From Zeus faber (Eukaryota; Chordata; Actinopteri; Zeiformes; Zeidae), in NCBI GenBank assembly GCA_960531495.1, contig OY482848.1:17949458-18013457 (forward strand): a stretch of DNA of 64,000 bases, given 5' to 3'. The translations under genes were made by a program, and so were the position numbers. Below the pieces are notes generated by a model. That model did no database searches and was not told the origin of the DNA. It was given only the letters and a program-made list of their open reading frames with translations. This document shows positions 44,589 to 55,870 of the stretch, piece after piece. Numbering within the stretch: position 1 is the stretch's first letter; every line of letters begins with the position of its first letter.

Positions 44589-46775
44589 CAGAGATGTGGA
44601 CTCGAGTCATTCTGACTTGGATTCCAGTCACTGTTTTGATGACTTGCAACTTGACTTGACGGAAAACAAACGAGTCCAAGTTGAGTCTCACAGACTCAAC
44701 TTGGACTTAAAGACTTGTGACTTGACTTGACTTGACTTGAGACACGAGGACTCGAATGACTTCTTTGTGTTCACTCTCAGTCTCTGGAACCTTTAACCAT
44801 CGGCGAACAAAAAGGTATTTTTGGTTGGGCTCTCGGTCGTCCCCCTCACCTGATGTTGTCGCGGCTCGGTAGCGGAGGGACAGATGTTGTTGCAATACAT
44901 GAATGGTGCCATCGTCCAATTTGAGATTTCCTTATCAAACACAACTTGGCGTTTAGAAAGTTGTAAGTCGTTAACGAGGGACAGTGGGTTTTTTTTCCTC
45001 TAAGTGTTAAGTTAAGCTCTGTGAGCCGTGATTGGTCCGCGAAGCGCCACGCTCCTCCACGTCATTTTACATTCACTCCCATGTGCGCATAATGTTAAGC
45101 ACAGTGACTCCAAATTGTGTCACATATAGCCATAAAGCAGTTCTGCCGCTGATTTTCAACATTGTTAGAGAAACTGTGGCCCTTTCTCAATCTGCGTTCT
45201 TGTCTGTACTTGTGTTCTTGTGGACTTGTGAAACGTCATCATTTGCAGCCCAAGTACTGTTCCAATTCAGAGTCCGCATCAAGCCAAGTCCAGTCCAAAT
45301 GCCCGGATGTGGACTTGCTCCGCCCATTTTATCGAGGACGCATCGGTGGTGCCTTGTGTGGACTTGGGACAGCCAAGTATCCCAGAATGCATTTCGCACC
45401 AAACGGTGGTAATGGTATTGGTCCCCGGGAGTCTGTACTCCCGAGTCCAACTTGCCAAGTCTGAACTACCAAGTCCGCAAGTGCGGACTTCGCGTACTTG
45501 GTATTGAGAAACGGCCTGAACAAAAGCCGGCGAATATTGGTCGTTATTTGACTTCGTTAACCACATCGGGATCAAAAGTTATGCAGCCGATGTGTCCCGA
45601 TTTTTAAATGAGTGTAATAAACAAAAAAAACAACGATTATTTATCCTGTTTTTTTTTTGTTTTTTTTTTCGTTTCACACTACTTTTAAGTTACTCACCAA
45701 AATGAACGCAGGCGTCCACCCAGGCATTGTAAATCCAATGCCTAGTTGGACACTGCCCCCAAGCAGCGTGCCATGCTGCGTTCATGGGAAACAAACAAAG
45801 CACATTTGATGCAGAAATGATGCGTTCACTGGAACTCGGGAATTTTTTTTCTCATATAATCTTTTCCATTTTTTTAGGAACTTTTATAAAATATAAGTTT
45901 TCCAAATGTATTTAAAAATTTTGCACAAAATATCTGTCAAAACATGCATAATCAGTGGGCTAGGACTCTCCAAAGTCCGGATGGACATCGGGCACAAAGA
46001 TCTAGCACAAGTCGGCCTCTAAATATACATGTAGACAATACCATTTTTCTATCGTCTTACGACATACAGTATATCTTCATATTGCACAGCCCTTATAATA
46101 AATAGAAAACATTAAAATAATCAACGTTGTCAATGTTCAAATAACATGTGTCACATTACCCGGTATGCCAGCACGCACATCAGTCAAGCTCGTCGATACC
46201 TGAACTTTTCTTCAACGAGAAGCACTCGTTCCCCTCCTGCAGGTTACACACACAGAGTATGATCAGATCACATCATCATGGCATTCATCATATGTTGCAT
46301 GAGATATCCTGCAAACAGGCAGACGGACGGACAGGGGCGGGATGTAACAAAGTTTGACGTTTAGTCTGGATGTCAGTATTTCACAGTTTAAAAGTGATGG
46401 GGAGGGACTATGTTTTCGATTGAGAAGAAATTAAGAAATAAATTCGCTTTTATAAAGTTATTTGTTTTTGGTTTTGATTACATTTATTTCACTGAATATC
46501 AATAATTGTAATACAAATTCAATTAATTGTCATGCTTTTTGGACAGGTTAGATAGATTGGCCAATAATAGCATTATTAGGCAGGTACTAATACCTTGTCT
46601 TTCTCTTTATAAAGAATGGATGTTGAAGGTAAGACTGCAGTATCTTGGGGAGGAAAATTACTTGACTTGCCTTAACTAAGGACTCGAGTTGACTTGATAT
46701 AACTTGACTTCCCCAAGGAAAAGTAACTTGGGACTTACTTGTGACTTGGATAGGGGGGACTTGGTCAGATGTCTG
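44589..46775 (+). mobile_element. Non-autonomous hAT-like element with 8-bp target duplication
   Basis: The element starts CAGAGATGTGGACTCGAGTC and ends ..GACTTGGTCAGATGTCTG, whose inverse is CAGACATCTGACCAAGTC. Identical 8-bp flanks tatattac lie at 44581-44588 and 46776-46783, the length expected for hAT. Both ends are rich in gacttg/caagtc motifs. No transposase is encoded. It carries a palindromic MITE (45178-45516) and a block shared with 15590-15960 (45768-46015). A related copy lies inverted at 18000-18851. Confidence 0.8.
45178..45516 (+). mobile_element. Palindromic MITE with ggcc(c/g)tttctcaat ends
   Basis: It starts ggccctttctcaat and ends attgagaaacggcc, inverted repeats with one mismatch in 14. 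Inner CAAGTCC motifs and tcccgggagtctgtactccc-like palindromes recur. The related hAT copy at 18.3 kb lacks exactly this block, which confirms insertion. Three more copies are at 54837-55608. It has no coding capacity. Confidence 0.88.
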
Positions 46776-46784
46776 TATATTACC

Positions 46785-47054
46785 ACGAGAATTTCACTGC
46801 ACCATAATTGTCTGTATTACTGCATGTGACAAATGTACTATATTTTTATTTGGATGCATTACATTTAATGAATTTGAACAGTGAGGAATGCAATTTTGGT
46901 CAAATACTTTATCTTAGACTTTATCTAAATCTAAATGTTTCTAAAAACTGCCGCCTCAAAATAAGGCCCCAGTTAATTTAACGACAACGCTCATAGTCAT
47001 AGTTTCCAAATCGAGCCACGCTTTCCCCGTCGCAGCCACACGCATTTTTTTGCG
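46785..47054. other. LINE-tail-like scrap, otherwise unassigned
   Basis: 46785-46850 (aatttcactgcacc, then atgtgacaaatgtact) resembles a LINE 3' tail. The rest shows nothing recognisable. Confidence 0.4.
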
Positions 47055-47270
47055 ATGCGATGCCTTGGTGTTTTTGTTATGGTTTTCGCGGCCCTCGCCG
47101 CTGCTCTCCCCAGTTTGTGTCAGCGTCCTGATCAAAGCCTCCGCAGAACGAGGCTATCGCAGTGGGGCCAGATCCTCCCGCTACCGGCCCTAATAACGCA
47201 GGATCTGCTCAGGCTGTCAGGACGTATCCCTGGGGCGGAACTTGCAAAGAAAGATCACAACATGCCCAAA
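47055..47270 (+). CDS. Possible secreted-protein first exon, unproven
   Basis: The frame opens MRCLGVFVMVFAALAAALPS, a convincing signal-peptide shape: short basic start, hydrophobic core, small residues before the putative cleavage. About 50 residues rich in Leu and Arg follow (RPDQSLRRTRLSQWGQILPL), and the frame then runs into a (CA)n tract. A GT at 47222 could be a splice donor but fits the consensus weakly. It recalls small neuropeptide precursors. I recognise no family, and no second exon is identified. It may be a chance frame. Confidence 0.25.
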
Positions 47271-47306
47271 CGCACACACATGCACAGACACAAACACACA
47301 CGCGCA

Positions 47307-47385
<79 letters not shown>

Positions 47386-47440
47386 CTCCACACACACACA
47401 CCTCCACACCTCCACACCCACACACCCACACACAAAGACG
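47268..47440. repeat. (CA)n microsatellite, compound
   Basis: A ca run with cgca and ctcca interruptions. Open frames through it are artefacts. Confidence 0.93.
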
Positions 47441-47711
47441 CACATACACTTATTGTATACGGAGGGATTTTGTATACATTTTGTGACATTTAAGAATGCA
47501 GCAGTGGCTTCATTTAGAGTGTGTAGCAACCTCATTCTCAAAGTTTGACGTCTGACCTCCTCCTCTCTGTAATTATAGATTCTTTGTTGGAAAAAAAAGA
47601 AGTAATTGTGTTTTGTGCATCTTCGCCTTGTTCGGGGAGTCTCAAGGCTTTATAGTGAATTCACTTTGAGCTGGCAGATTGGATTGAACACAGTAAGACG
47701 AGAAAAACCCT

Positions 47712-47744
47712 AATTATGAGGGCTCTAAATAGACCCTCATAATT
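47712..47744. repeat. Perfect 11-bp inverted repeat
   Basis: aattatgaggg (47712-47722) pairs with ccctcataatt (47734-47744) across an 11-base loop. No gene adjoins it. Confidence 0.8.
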
Positions 47745-47838
47745 TAGTTTTATCAGGCAAACACATCAGTATAAGTCATCTTACATCTGATCTCTGTACA
47801 TTGTCTGAGATGAATCAATGGCATAACTTTGGCTGGTG

Positions 47839-47950
<112 letters not shown>

Positions 47951-48245
47951 GCAAATAAATAAAATAGAGGGTCTGGGGGTCTTCACCCGGAAAAAACAAT
48001 TGCGATTTTAATCCCATTTCCTGCATTCCTGGTTACAATTGTAAATAAGTTTTATTCTACTTAGTGGTAGACGTAAAAATAAAATGACACATCCTCTGTT
48101 TTTAGTTAACCTTGCTACTTACTTACTTAAGTGGTCAGCCAGCACTTCCAGAGATTGCTCCACAGACACTCGTACCAAGGGTGTGCGGGGGGTTTTGGGG
48201 ATGGCAGTGGACCAAACCACTGTGAGGCATATGAGGGGTGGAGGC

Positions 48246-48657
48246 TGTCATGATCTCCGCCTTCTTCTACCTTCCCCTCCCTCTCCTTACCTGTCCCATT
48301 AGCCCAACTAAATTCACCTGCGTACACAGCTGTTCTGATCTGCAATCTAATCACTATATATGCCTCTCTCACCAGTCACCCATTGCCAGATTGTCTTCGA
48401 TGCCTGCACCACACTCTCCAGCGTTCTCCGGATAGATTCCCCGCTAACGACCCTGCCTCGCCCCGACCACGTATCCTGCCTGCCCCCCCCCCCCGCCTGT
48501 CTTCTGTCTGCGCTGCCCGTTGTCGAACCTGCCTGTCCCCGACGACGTATCCTGCCTGCCCCCTGCCTGTCTTCTGTCTGCTCTACAAATAAAAGACATT
48601 ACCAAATATCTCTGCCTGTCTTTGTGCTGCAATTGGGTCCTAACCACACCCTTTACA
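48246..48657 (+). repeat. 5' LTR of a chromovirus-type Gypsy element
   Basis: It starts TGTCATGATCTCCGCC and ends CACACCCTTTACA. The 3' LTR at 50499-50908 matches along its length. TATATATG-like sequence at 48354-48363 and AATAAAAG at 48588-48595 fit promoter and polyA positions. The left flank gaggc (48241-48245) and right flank gacgc (50909-50913) form an imperfect 5-bp target duplication. Confidence 0.88.
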
Positions 48658-48674
48658 GTACAATCTAGCCAACA

Positions 48675-49765
48675 ATGGACCCAGCACACAACCCCGAGTC
48701 GCTGGCACGCCTGGGAAGGGTGGAGTCACAGCTCCAACACCAGGAGGCTGTCCTAGCCTCCACCTCAGCGGATGTTCGGCTAGCAGCGGCTAGCCAGGAG
48801 CAAGGGCTCGCCACGCTAGCCGCCCAGGTCCAGCAGCTCGCCATCGCTCTTAGTCAGTTCATCCCGCCGCCTGCTTCCCACCAGCACCGGCCCAGCCTGG
48901 GTACTCCCTGGACCCCCGGGTGGGGGTTCCAGAACGCTACGCCGGGAGACGCAGACGGCTGCAGTCCGTTCATTACGATCCTCTTCGCTCTGCAGCCCCA
49001 CACCTTCGCCTCCGAGGATGCCAGGGTGCCGTTCACCGTAAATCACCTGACGGGCCGCGCTCGGCTGTGGGGAACGGCCGAGTGGGAACGAAGCACACCA
49101 GCCTGCTCCTCCTTCCACGCCTTCGCTGCCGAACTCCGCAAGGTGTTCAGGGTGACATCACGAGGTCCCGATGCTGCTGGTGGTCTCTTGGGTCTCAGTT
49201 AAGGGTCCCGCTCCATGGTCGATTACGCGATCGACTTCCGCACCCAGGCTCGACTGAGCGAGTGGAACCCAGCAGCCCAGATTAACGCGTTCCTCATGGG
49301 ATTAGCAGAGTACGTGAAGGATGAGCTAGTTTCCCACAACCTGCCCACGTCTCTCGATGGCATCATTGAGCTTGCTTCCTGTATCGACCGACGCATCCAG
49401 GCCCGGCAGCGAGAGGCGTCAGAGCAAGTGGAGCGCCGCCCAGCAACCCGTCTTCCAGGTTCCTCCAGGCCGCCAGCTCTCCCGGCCCGTCAACCCACGA
49501 GTGAAGCCTCTCCCATGCAGGTTGGCCGGGCCAGCCTCACCCCGGAGGAGAAGGAGAGACGCCGGGTGGGGAACCTTTGCCTCTACTGCGATTTAGCTGG
49601 ACACTACATTTCCGGGGTGTCCCTTAAAAGGGCCGGGCTTGCCAGTGAGGGAGGAGGTCCTGGTGAGCCACACCTCCAAATTCCCCTTCAACCTACGCCC
49701 CCTGTGCCAGGCTCGGCTGCTGCTGCCCCAAGGCTCACATTCCCTGGCCATACTTACAGGGAATG
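48675..49765 (+). pseudogene. Gypsy gag with zinc knuckle, one frameshift
   Basis: The first frame (48675-49202) starts MDPAHNPESLARLGRVESQL just 17 bases after the LTR, with coiled-coil-like Leu/Gln spacing, then a capsid-like part (FALQPHTFASEDARVPFTVN, LTGRARLWGTAEWE). The second (49215-49850) continues with SMVDYAIDFRTQARLSEWNP, VSHNLPTSLDGIIELASCID and a zinc knuckle beginning CLYCDLAGHYISG, whose final Cys is altered. The start of a protease-like segment follows (RPLCQARLLLPQ). Gag forms the particle in which the cDNA is made. A stop near 49202 and the damaged knuckle argue against function. Confidence 0.82.
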
Positions 49766-50347
49766 TAAGCCGCCAACCGTCGCCGCTCCCAGGCCCCGGA
49801 GTACCAGCCGGGCCAGTAGGTCTGGCTCTCCACCCGGGACCTCCCCCTGAAGGTCGACTCTAAGAAGCTGGCTCCTCGGTTCATCGGCCCGTTCAAAATC
49901 GAGAAGGTCGTCAACCTGGTGGCAGTGCGGCTCAAGCTCCCCAGGTCCATGCACGTCCATCGCACCTTCCATGTGTCCAAAGTCAAGCCGGTCCGGGAGA
50001 GTGCTCTGGACCCCTTGGTGCCTCCTCCACGCTTCATTGATGGGGGTCCTGCCTTTTCTGTCCGCCGTCTCCTACGTTCCCGCCGGCGTGGGAGAGGCCT
50101 GCAGTACCTGCTGGATTGGGAGGGTAACGGTCTGGAGGAGAGGTCCTGGGTCCCTGCGAGGCACATTCTGGACCACACCCTCATCAGGAGGTTCCATCGG
50201 CGCCATCCTGACCATCCTTCCAGACCAGGTCAGCCCTCCCGACCGCAGTCCCCACCACCTCCCTTGTCTGTGTCCTCCAGCGACGTTTCAGAGGCGGAGG
50301 ATGTTGACCCTGGGGTCCCTCCTCCGATGAGGACGTGGCCCATTTAG
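49766..50347 (+). pseudogene. Integrase C-terminus with chromodomain, joined to gag
   Basis: After a junction near 49765 the text is the end of a chromovirus integrase: [32 protein letters not shown], then [20 protein letters not shown]. The chromodomain is in frame 49919-50347 ([20 protein letters not shown], then [17 protein letters not shown]). Chromodomains direct such elements to chromatin marks. Protease, RT, RNase H and the integrase core, several kilobases in relatives, are absent. A stop lies just before VWLST. The chromodomain frame itself is clean and looks young. Confidence 0.85.
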
Positions 50348-50498
50348 CGGAGGACGAGGAGATGGACGGCGTTTCCGACGAGTACTAGCCCTCCTCCGCA
50401 CCCCTCCTCCCACCCTGCATGGACTTTTGGAGTTCTCTTTTTTTTTTCTTTTGTTTGTTTGGGACGTCAGGAGCCGTCTCTTGAGGGGGGGGGTGTTC

Positions 50499-50908
50499 TG
50501 TCATGATCTCCGCCTTCTTCTACCTTTCCCCTCCCTCTCCTTACCTGTCCCATTAGCCCAAATCCATTCACCTGTGTACACAGCTGTTCCCGATCTGCAA
50601 TCTAACCACTATATATGCCTCTCTCACCAGTCACCCATTGCCAGATTGCCTTCGATACCACTCTCCAGCGTTCTCCGGATTGATTCCCCGCTACCGACCC
50701 TGCCTCGCCCCGACCACGTAGCCTGCTGCCCCCCCCGCCTGTCTTCTGTCTGCGCTGCCCGTTATCGAACCTGCCTGTCCCCGACGACCTATCCTGCCTG
50801 CCCCCTGCCTGTCTTCCGTCCGCTCTACAAATAAAAGATATTACCAAATATCCTAAATATACCTGCCTGTCTTTGTGCCGCAATTGGGTCCTAACCACAC
50901 CCGTTACA
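50499..50908 (+). repeat. 3' LTR of the chromovirus-type element
   Basis: It starts TGTCATGATCTCCGCC after a G-run (ttgaggggggggg, 50481-50493) that serves as a polypurine tract, and ends CACACCCGTTACA. It differs from the 5' LTR by point changes and small indels, so the pair is similar but not identical. Confidence 0.88.
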
Positions 50909-52905
50909 GACGCAATCTTTCAAAACTTAAAAAAAAAAAGCATTGTTTTGCATTTATAATTAGCACAAGTGCTTTCAATACATATATTATTTAAAATTAT
51001 ATAGTTGTTTACAATGATATATTGAGGGTAACTACTATCTGTCTTCCCGGGAATTTCCGCCCCTGAGATGAATGTGACTTCAATTTAATTCGAACTCAAT
51101 TCAAATGAGATTTTTATTTGGTAAATAATAGATAAATATCTATTTTGATACTGCACTAGAAATATTGAGACGACTATGCTTGTCTACAAGATAAATACGA
51201 CTGCAAGCGATGTTTGAATTTTTAGTCATTTGTTCCAAGGGGGATTTTGTGTAAGCCTGTTACCTTCTTCTTCTGTATTTAATTGAAGCCGCAAGATTTT
51301 TCAATCAAGCCCGTTGCGGTTTAAAGTTAATGAGAAGACTTCCTGACGATCCAGATACCAGCATGCAGAACACATGACGCTGTTATCTTCTCGTCTCCTC
51401 AGAAAGCTCTTTAACCCTTGCGATTAGCCTCTGTCAGCTCTCTCAAGCCCTCCTGTGATACTTCTTTGGATTTTTTTTTAATCACCCTTTTATTGCTTTT
51501 GATTCTGGACGCGGGGGGGAAAAAATCATCATTAGCTCTATTCTTATCTTCTCTTTATTTTACCGCCGTGATGTGCCTTGTCACGGGGATTTTGCTGATA
51601 ATGATTGGCTCTGTAGTTTTGGCTTACTGGCTTGTCTTTATCTTCAAAGGTTTTGATTCTTGATTTTCATGCTTAGCGAGGAATTCGAGGTGGGGGCGGA
51701 GGGCGGCGGGGAGGTGGAGATTGATGGAGAGACCCTTCTATCGGTATAGTCGGAATAACAAAATTAAACAGCGAAAGAAACAAACAATAAAGGACACAAT
51801 AATCCACCTGGAAAAACTCAACTGAGCTGAGTTGATGTATTATTGTATGCATATGCTTACAAACATTTGGACGACAAATCGTGTACGTTATACCCCAAAC
51901 TTTCTGGTTGAAAATAAATCCCTTGCATTTATTTGTGCATGAGCGTCACATTTTGATGTATGTTGAATTTTGCTCCAACGTTGAATAGATACCAGAATTG
52001 TAAAGGAATTTAATACCACACACAAAGGAGGCCTGCATCGAAACTTGAAAGTTCATTTATTGTGTTTTGTTGCTGTTTACTTTCTGAACTAACTCAACCA
52101 TGTAATTTGTGTCAGAATGCGATGAAAGCCCCTTTCTTTCAATGTCAATACATTTAATCCATGCTCATCATAAGTGAACTGCATTCAAAAAAGTAAATGG
52201 AACACATACATTTGTGTTCCATTCACATTTTGGTCTGCCTATCAAAGTATATATTACATATAATGGAACTCTTTCTATACAATTCAATGCTGTTGAAAGC
52301 ATAGAAAATCATGAAAAGCCGGCTTTCAAGGAGATGTACTCAAACCTTTTGAGTACACCTTTGACCAAAAAAATGTTGTCATACAAACCATTCACTTAAA
52401 ACCCAGGAAATGGTGACTTAGTCCCATAGTCCACCAATTGGTCTGCTTGAATACGGCATAAGCAACTTTGTGGACATGGCATCAGCGACTATATCCTTAT
52501 GATTAGCTGCTGAAAGTGCTTCAAGTTTTGCTCTGCAACAGAAGAATGGAGGAAATATTGTTTTCCATCTTTCTCTTTTTATTTTCAATGCTCCTTTGTT
52601 TTTTTGTTTTTGCCCACTCTGTGTTTCAAGGGTTCCGTTGAACCCACATTGTTGCCTTTTTCCTCAGTGTGTGTCTATATCTGTGTGTGCCCATTGTCCT
52701 TCACATCATCTGTGAAGCCTCTGCAAATTGAAAGTTTTGCTGCTGGTTCATCAATGCAAATATGAGTTGACAATTTGCCATCACCCAAAACAATACACAA
52801 TGGCCTAAATTGTTTTTTCCATGGACCAAAAAAGGAATGCACATTTATGAATGCATTCCTGAAGGTGTTTGAACTGTTTTTAGGGTTGTATGTTTCTCTA
52901 AGTGT

Positions 52906-52942
<37 letters not shown>

Positions 52943-54399
52943 TCATCCTATGCACGTTAAAGTGGTTCCATAGAAGTTGTTAGAGCCCTCAAATCTATGG
53001 TTTGATTGTTTAATGAATATTTATGTTATTAGAAAGGGACATTAATTAATAATCATCTGTCAAAGCACTTTGTAGACTGTGTTTTTAAAGGTGCTATATA
53101 ATTAAAGCTATTATTATTATTATGATGATGATTATTATTATAATATAATGCAAAGAAGTGATGAATTATGGAATATTATATGTTGAATATGAATGAATTG
53201 TGATCATGGTCGAATAATGATCAAATGCTTATTGGGACTTATATTTGGAATTATTATTATTAAATTGCCATTCTTGTATCATGTCTCTGCTTGCTGTCAT
53301 GGGCCTCATTGTTTTTTAATGTGCAGCCATATGGCTTCTGATCGCTGCTTATTTACAATTATTTGTTTGTAATTCCATTTGGTTTCCCATGAACACTGAC
53401 TGGAAATCTCAGGCTCTTGCATATTGTTTCATCCAGGTAAGAGAAATCTTTTGTGTTTGAAGTTGGCAAAGTCAAGATTAACATCAAATATCAAAGGAAA
53501 ATAAACCTGTTGAAATCCATCAGATACAATGCTCTGGGATCATTGTTGTTGGTGCATGAGCATGTCTTCATTATCAAAGCTCTTACTGTAAAATGGCATG
53601 TTGTGCTTGAAGAACTGGCACAAGGTGTATTACGCAGGTATGTTTTTATGGCTCGCTTGTTTTTTTTGTGTTTTCGTTTTTCAAAAAAACAATGACTGGC
53701 TCATGGGCCAATTTCATTTTCCGAGGCCCATTCCGTCTGTTTTCTGTGGGCAGCTTTCAAAGAGTCCCTTTTGACCACCCAAGTTCTCGGTATCACCAGA
53801 TCATTCCTGAGGGATAGATCTGCTATTTAAAAACAAACCCTCAGCCGAGTGTGATCAGTGCTTCATGCAATTATTTCATCGACACCACAACACATCAACA
53901 TACAGCTCTCATATAACGCTGTGCGACAGGCCGAGGAATTACTTCTGTGCAAAGCGTGAATTATGGGAAAGGTCTGAGGAGGCCTCAAGATGCCCCTAAA
54001 GATGCTGGAATTAATAATAATAAAAAATATAGCTGCAGGCAGCAATGCACAGGGTCCAGTTTATTATTTTAGGTAAGAATTACAGTTTTGTTAATCATCA
54101 ATCACAATTTACTTAACGTATAAACATCAAACATCATGGAGTTCATTTGTGTAGTTACATACATGGAATAGTTTTTATTATTTTGTAACTGACCTTCAGA
54201 CTGAACTGGACATGTAAACAAAATGAATGTTGTTACGGGCATGTAATTTCATCAATGGAACGTTCATGGCATTATGTATGAAACAGTTCCAGTTCAACGA
54301 GATGTCAAACATTGATTTTAATTTATGATTTTGACATAGATGCATGGGAAAGGTCATTTATTTATTTATTTCTTTGTTTATTAATCAATCTTATATTTA
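50909..54399. other. Mostly unassigned; (GT)n and a LINE tail
   Basis: (GT)n at about 52903-52940. A LINE tail at 53058-53150 has aagcactttgtagactgtgt, then attaaagc, then (att)/(atg)n. Nothing else is recognised. The hydrophobic frame 51418-51663 has transmembrane-like runs but no supporting context. 53690-54060 looks single-copy. Confidence 0.5.
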
Positions 54400-54755
54400 T
54401 TTATTTTTAACCTTTGCTGTCAGCATGCTGGGCATACAACACAGAGTATTTGTATGCCACTGCATCGGGGACAGAGTTAGTCTACAAATGGAGCTCAACT
54501 TCTCAACCTGCAATGAAACTCTTTATTCATTCTTTAATCATCAAGAACTGCTGCAATAACTCTGTCCTGTGGACGACCTGTGGGGTGACAAGAGCACAGC
54601 TTTTTTGTTGTACAGAACGACCACCAATTCCCCTCCTTTGAGAACTATTTTACCATGTTTGGGTCTATAAACAACTGATCACTACTCAAAAAGGGGGAGA
54701 ATCACCACGGGTGAGACAAATACATATAGAACCGAACAACAACATGTACACGGAA
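54400..54755 (+). repeat. Unnamed dispersed repeat, copy 2
   Basis: This matches 36383-36715 in the same orientation, with the same purine-rich aaaaagggggagaatcacca near the end. See copy 1 for shared blocks. Confidence 0.65.
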
Positions 54756-54836
54756 AAACGTAGACATTGAAACAAACCACAACATGTACAGGGAAAAACA
54801 TAAACATCGGACGACAACAAGTATCGGAAAAACAGA
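54738..54836. repeat. Short tandem repeat, about 40-bp period
   Basis: caacatgtacacggaaaaac followed by gtagacattg recurs as caacatgtacagggaaaaac followed by ataaacatcg, then a degenerate third unit before the MITE cluster. Confidence 0.75.
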
Positions 54837-55608
54837 GGCCGTTTCTCAATTCCAAATACGCAAAGTCCGGACTTGCGGGCTTGGTAATTCAGACTTGGCA
54901 AGTTCGACTCGATAGTACAGACTCCCGGGGACAGGAGGACGCAGGACGGTCATTCTGCAAAATGCATTCTGGGATACTTGGCTGTCCCAAGTCCACACAA
55001 GTCACCACCGATGCATCCTCGATAAAATGGGCGGAGCAAGTCCACATCCGGGCATTGGGACTGGACTTAGCTTGATGCGGACTCTGAATTGGAACAGTAC
55101 TTGGGCTGCAAATGATGACGTTTCACAAGTCCACAAGAACACAAGTAGGGCATATGGACCCTTTCTCAATCTGCGTTCTTGTCCGTACTTGTGGACTTGT
55201 GAAATGTCATCAGTCGCAGCCCAAGTACTGTTCCAATTCAAAGTACGCATCAAGTCAAGTCCAGTCCAAATGTACGGATGTGGACTTGCTCCGCCCATTT
55301 TATCGAGGATGCATCAGTGGTGACTTGTGTGGACTTGGGACAGCCAAGTATCCCATAATGCATTTCGCAGAATAACCGTCCTCCGTACTGCCGTCCCCGG
55401 GAGTCTGTACTCCCGAGTCGAACTTGCCAATCTGAACGACCAAGTCCGCAATTCTGGACTTCATGTACTTGGTATTGAGAAACCGCATTGGACTGGACTT
55501 GGCTTGATGCGTACTTTGAATTGGAAAAGTACTTTGGCTGCGATTGATGACTTTTCACAAGTCCACAAGAACACAAGTACAGACAAGAACGCAGATTGAG
55601 AAAGGGCC
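54837..55608. mobile_element. Cluster of three MITE copies in alternating orientation
   Basis: Copy 1 (54837-55148, reverse) starts ggccgtttctcaat and loses its outer end. Copy 2 (about 55156-55486, forward) starts ggaccctttctcaat and ends attgagaaaccgc. Copy 3 (55487-55608, reverse, half only) ends attgagaaagggcc. All match the MITE at 45178-45516. Adjacent opposite copies create long inverted repeats, so the many open frames here on both strands are mirror artefacts. Confidence 0.85.
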
Positions 55609-55612
55609 AGAG

Positions 55613-55870
55613 TGTGGTGGATGGGACGGCTTGAGCACCCACACCTTACACTTGTTGGTTGGGCTAACGAGCGACAGGTTTAAAAACCCCATCCACACAC
55701 CCCCTCGGAGAGGAGGCCTGTCATGTTCCATCTGCGCCTGGCTGATTCCACCGAGCTTCATCTCGACAATAAACTGGTGTTAACAACCCCCCCTCGTCTG
55801 TGTCTCTGTGCCGGAAGGGCCCTGAAAACGCCACTTGGGTGGCGTGTGGTGGCGAAACTGAGACACAGAG
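55613..55870 (+). repeat. LTR-like sequence A of an inverted pair
   Basis: It starts tgtggtggatgggacggctt. It contains ttggttgggctaacgagc, a TATA-like tttaaaaacccc, catgttccatctgc, aataaactggtgttaacaac (polyA signal at 55768) and gtctgtgtctc. The reverse complement of 56537-56790 has the same blocks in order. The TATA-to-AATAAA spacing fits an LTR. No coding region adjoins it. Confidence 0.65.

Noticed and set aside
51418-51663. 81-residue hydrophobic frame that could be a small membrane protein
   Set aside because: No promoter, splice sites, homologous motif or neighbouring exon. The hydrophobicity follows from T-rich DNA.
54767-55642. Several mutually similar open frames on opposite strands (about 90-130 residues)
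   Set aside because: They arise because three copies of one MITE lie in alternating orientation; the same frames recur at 45032-45575.
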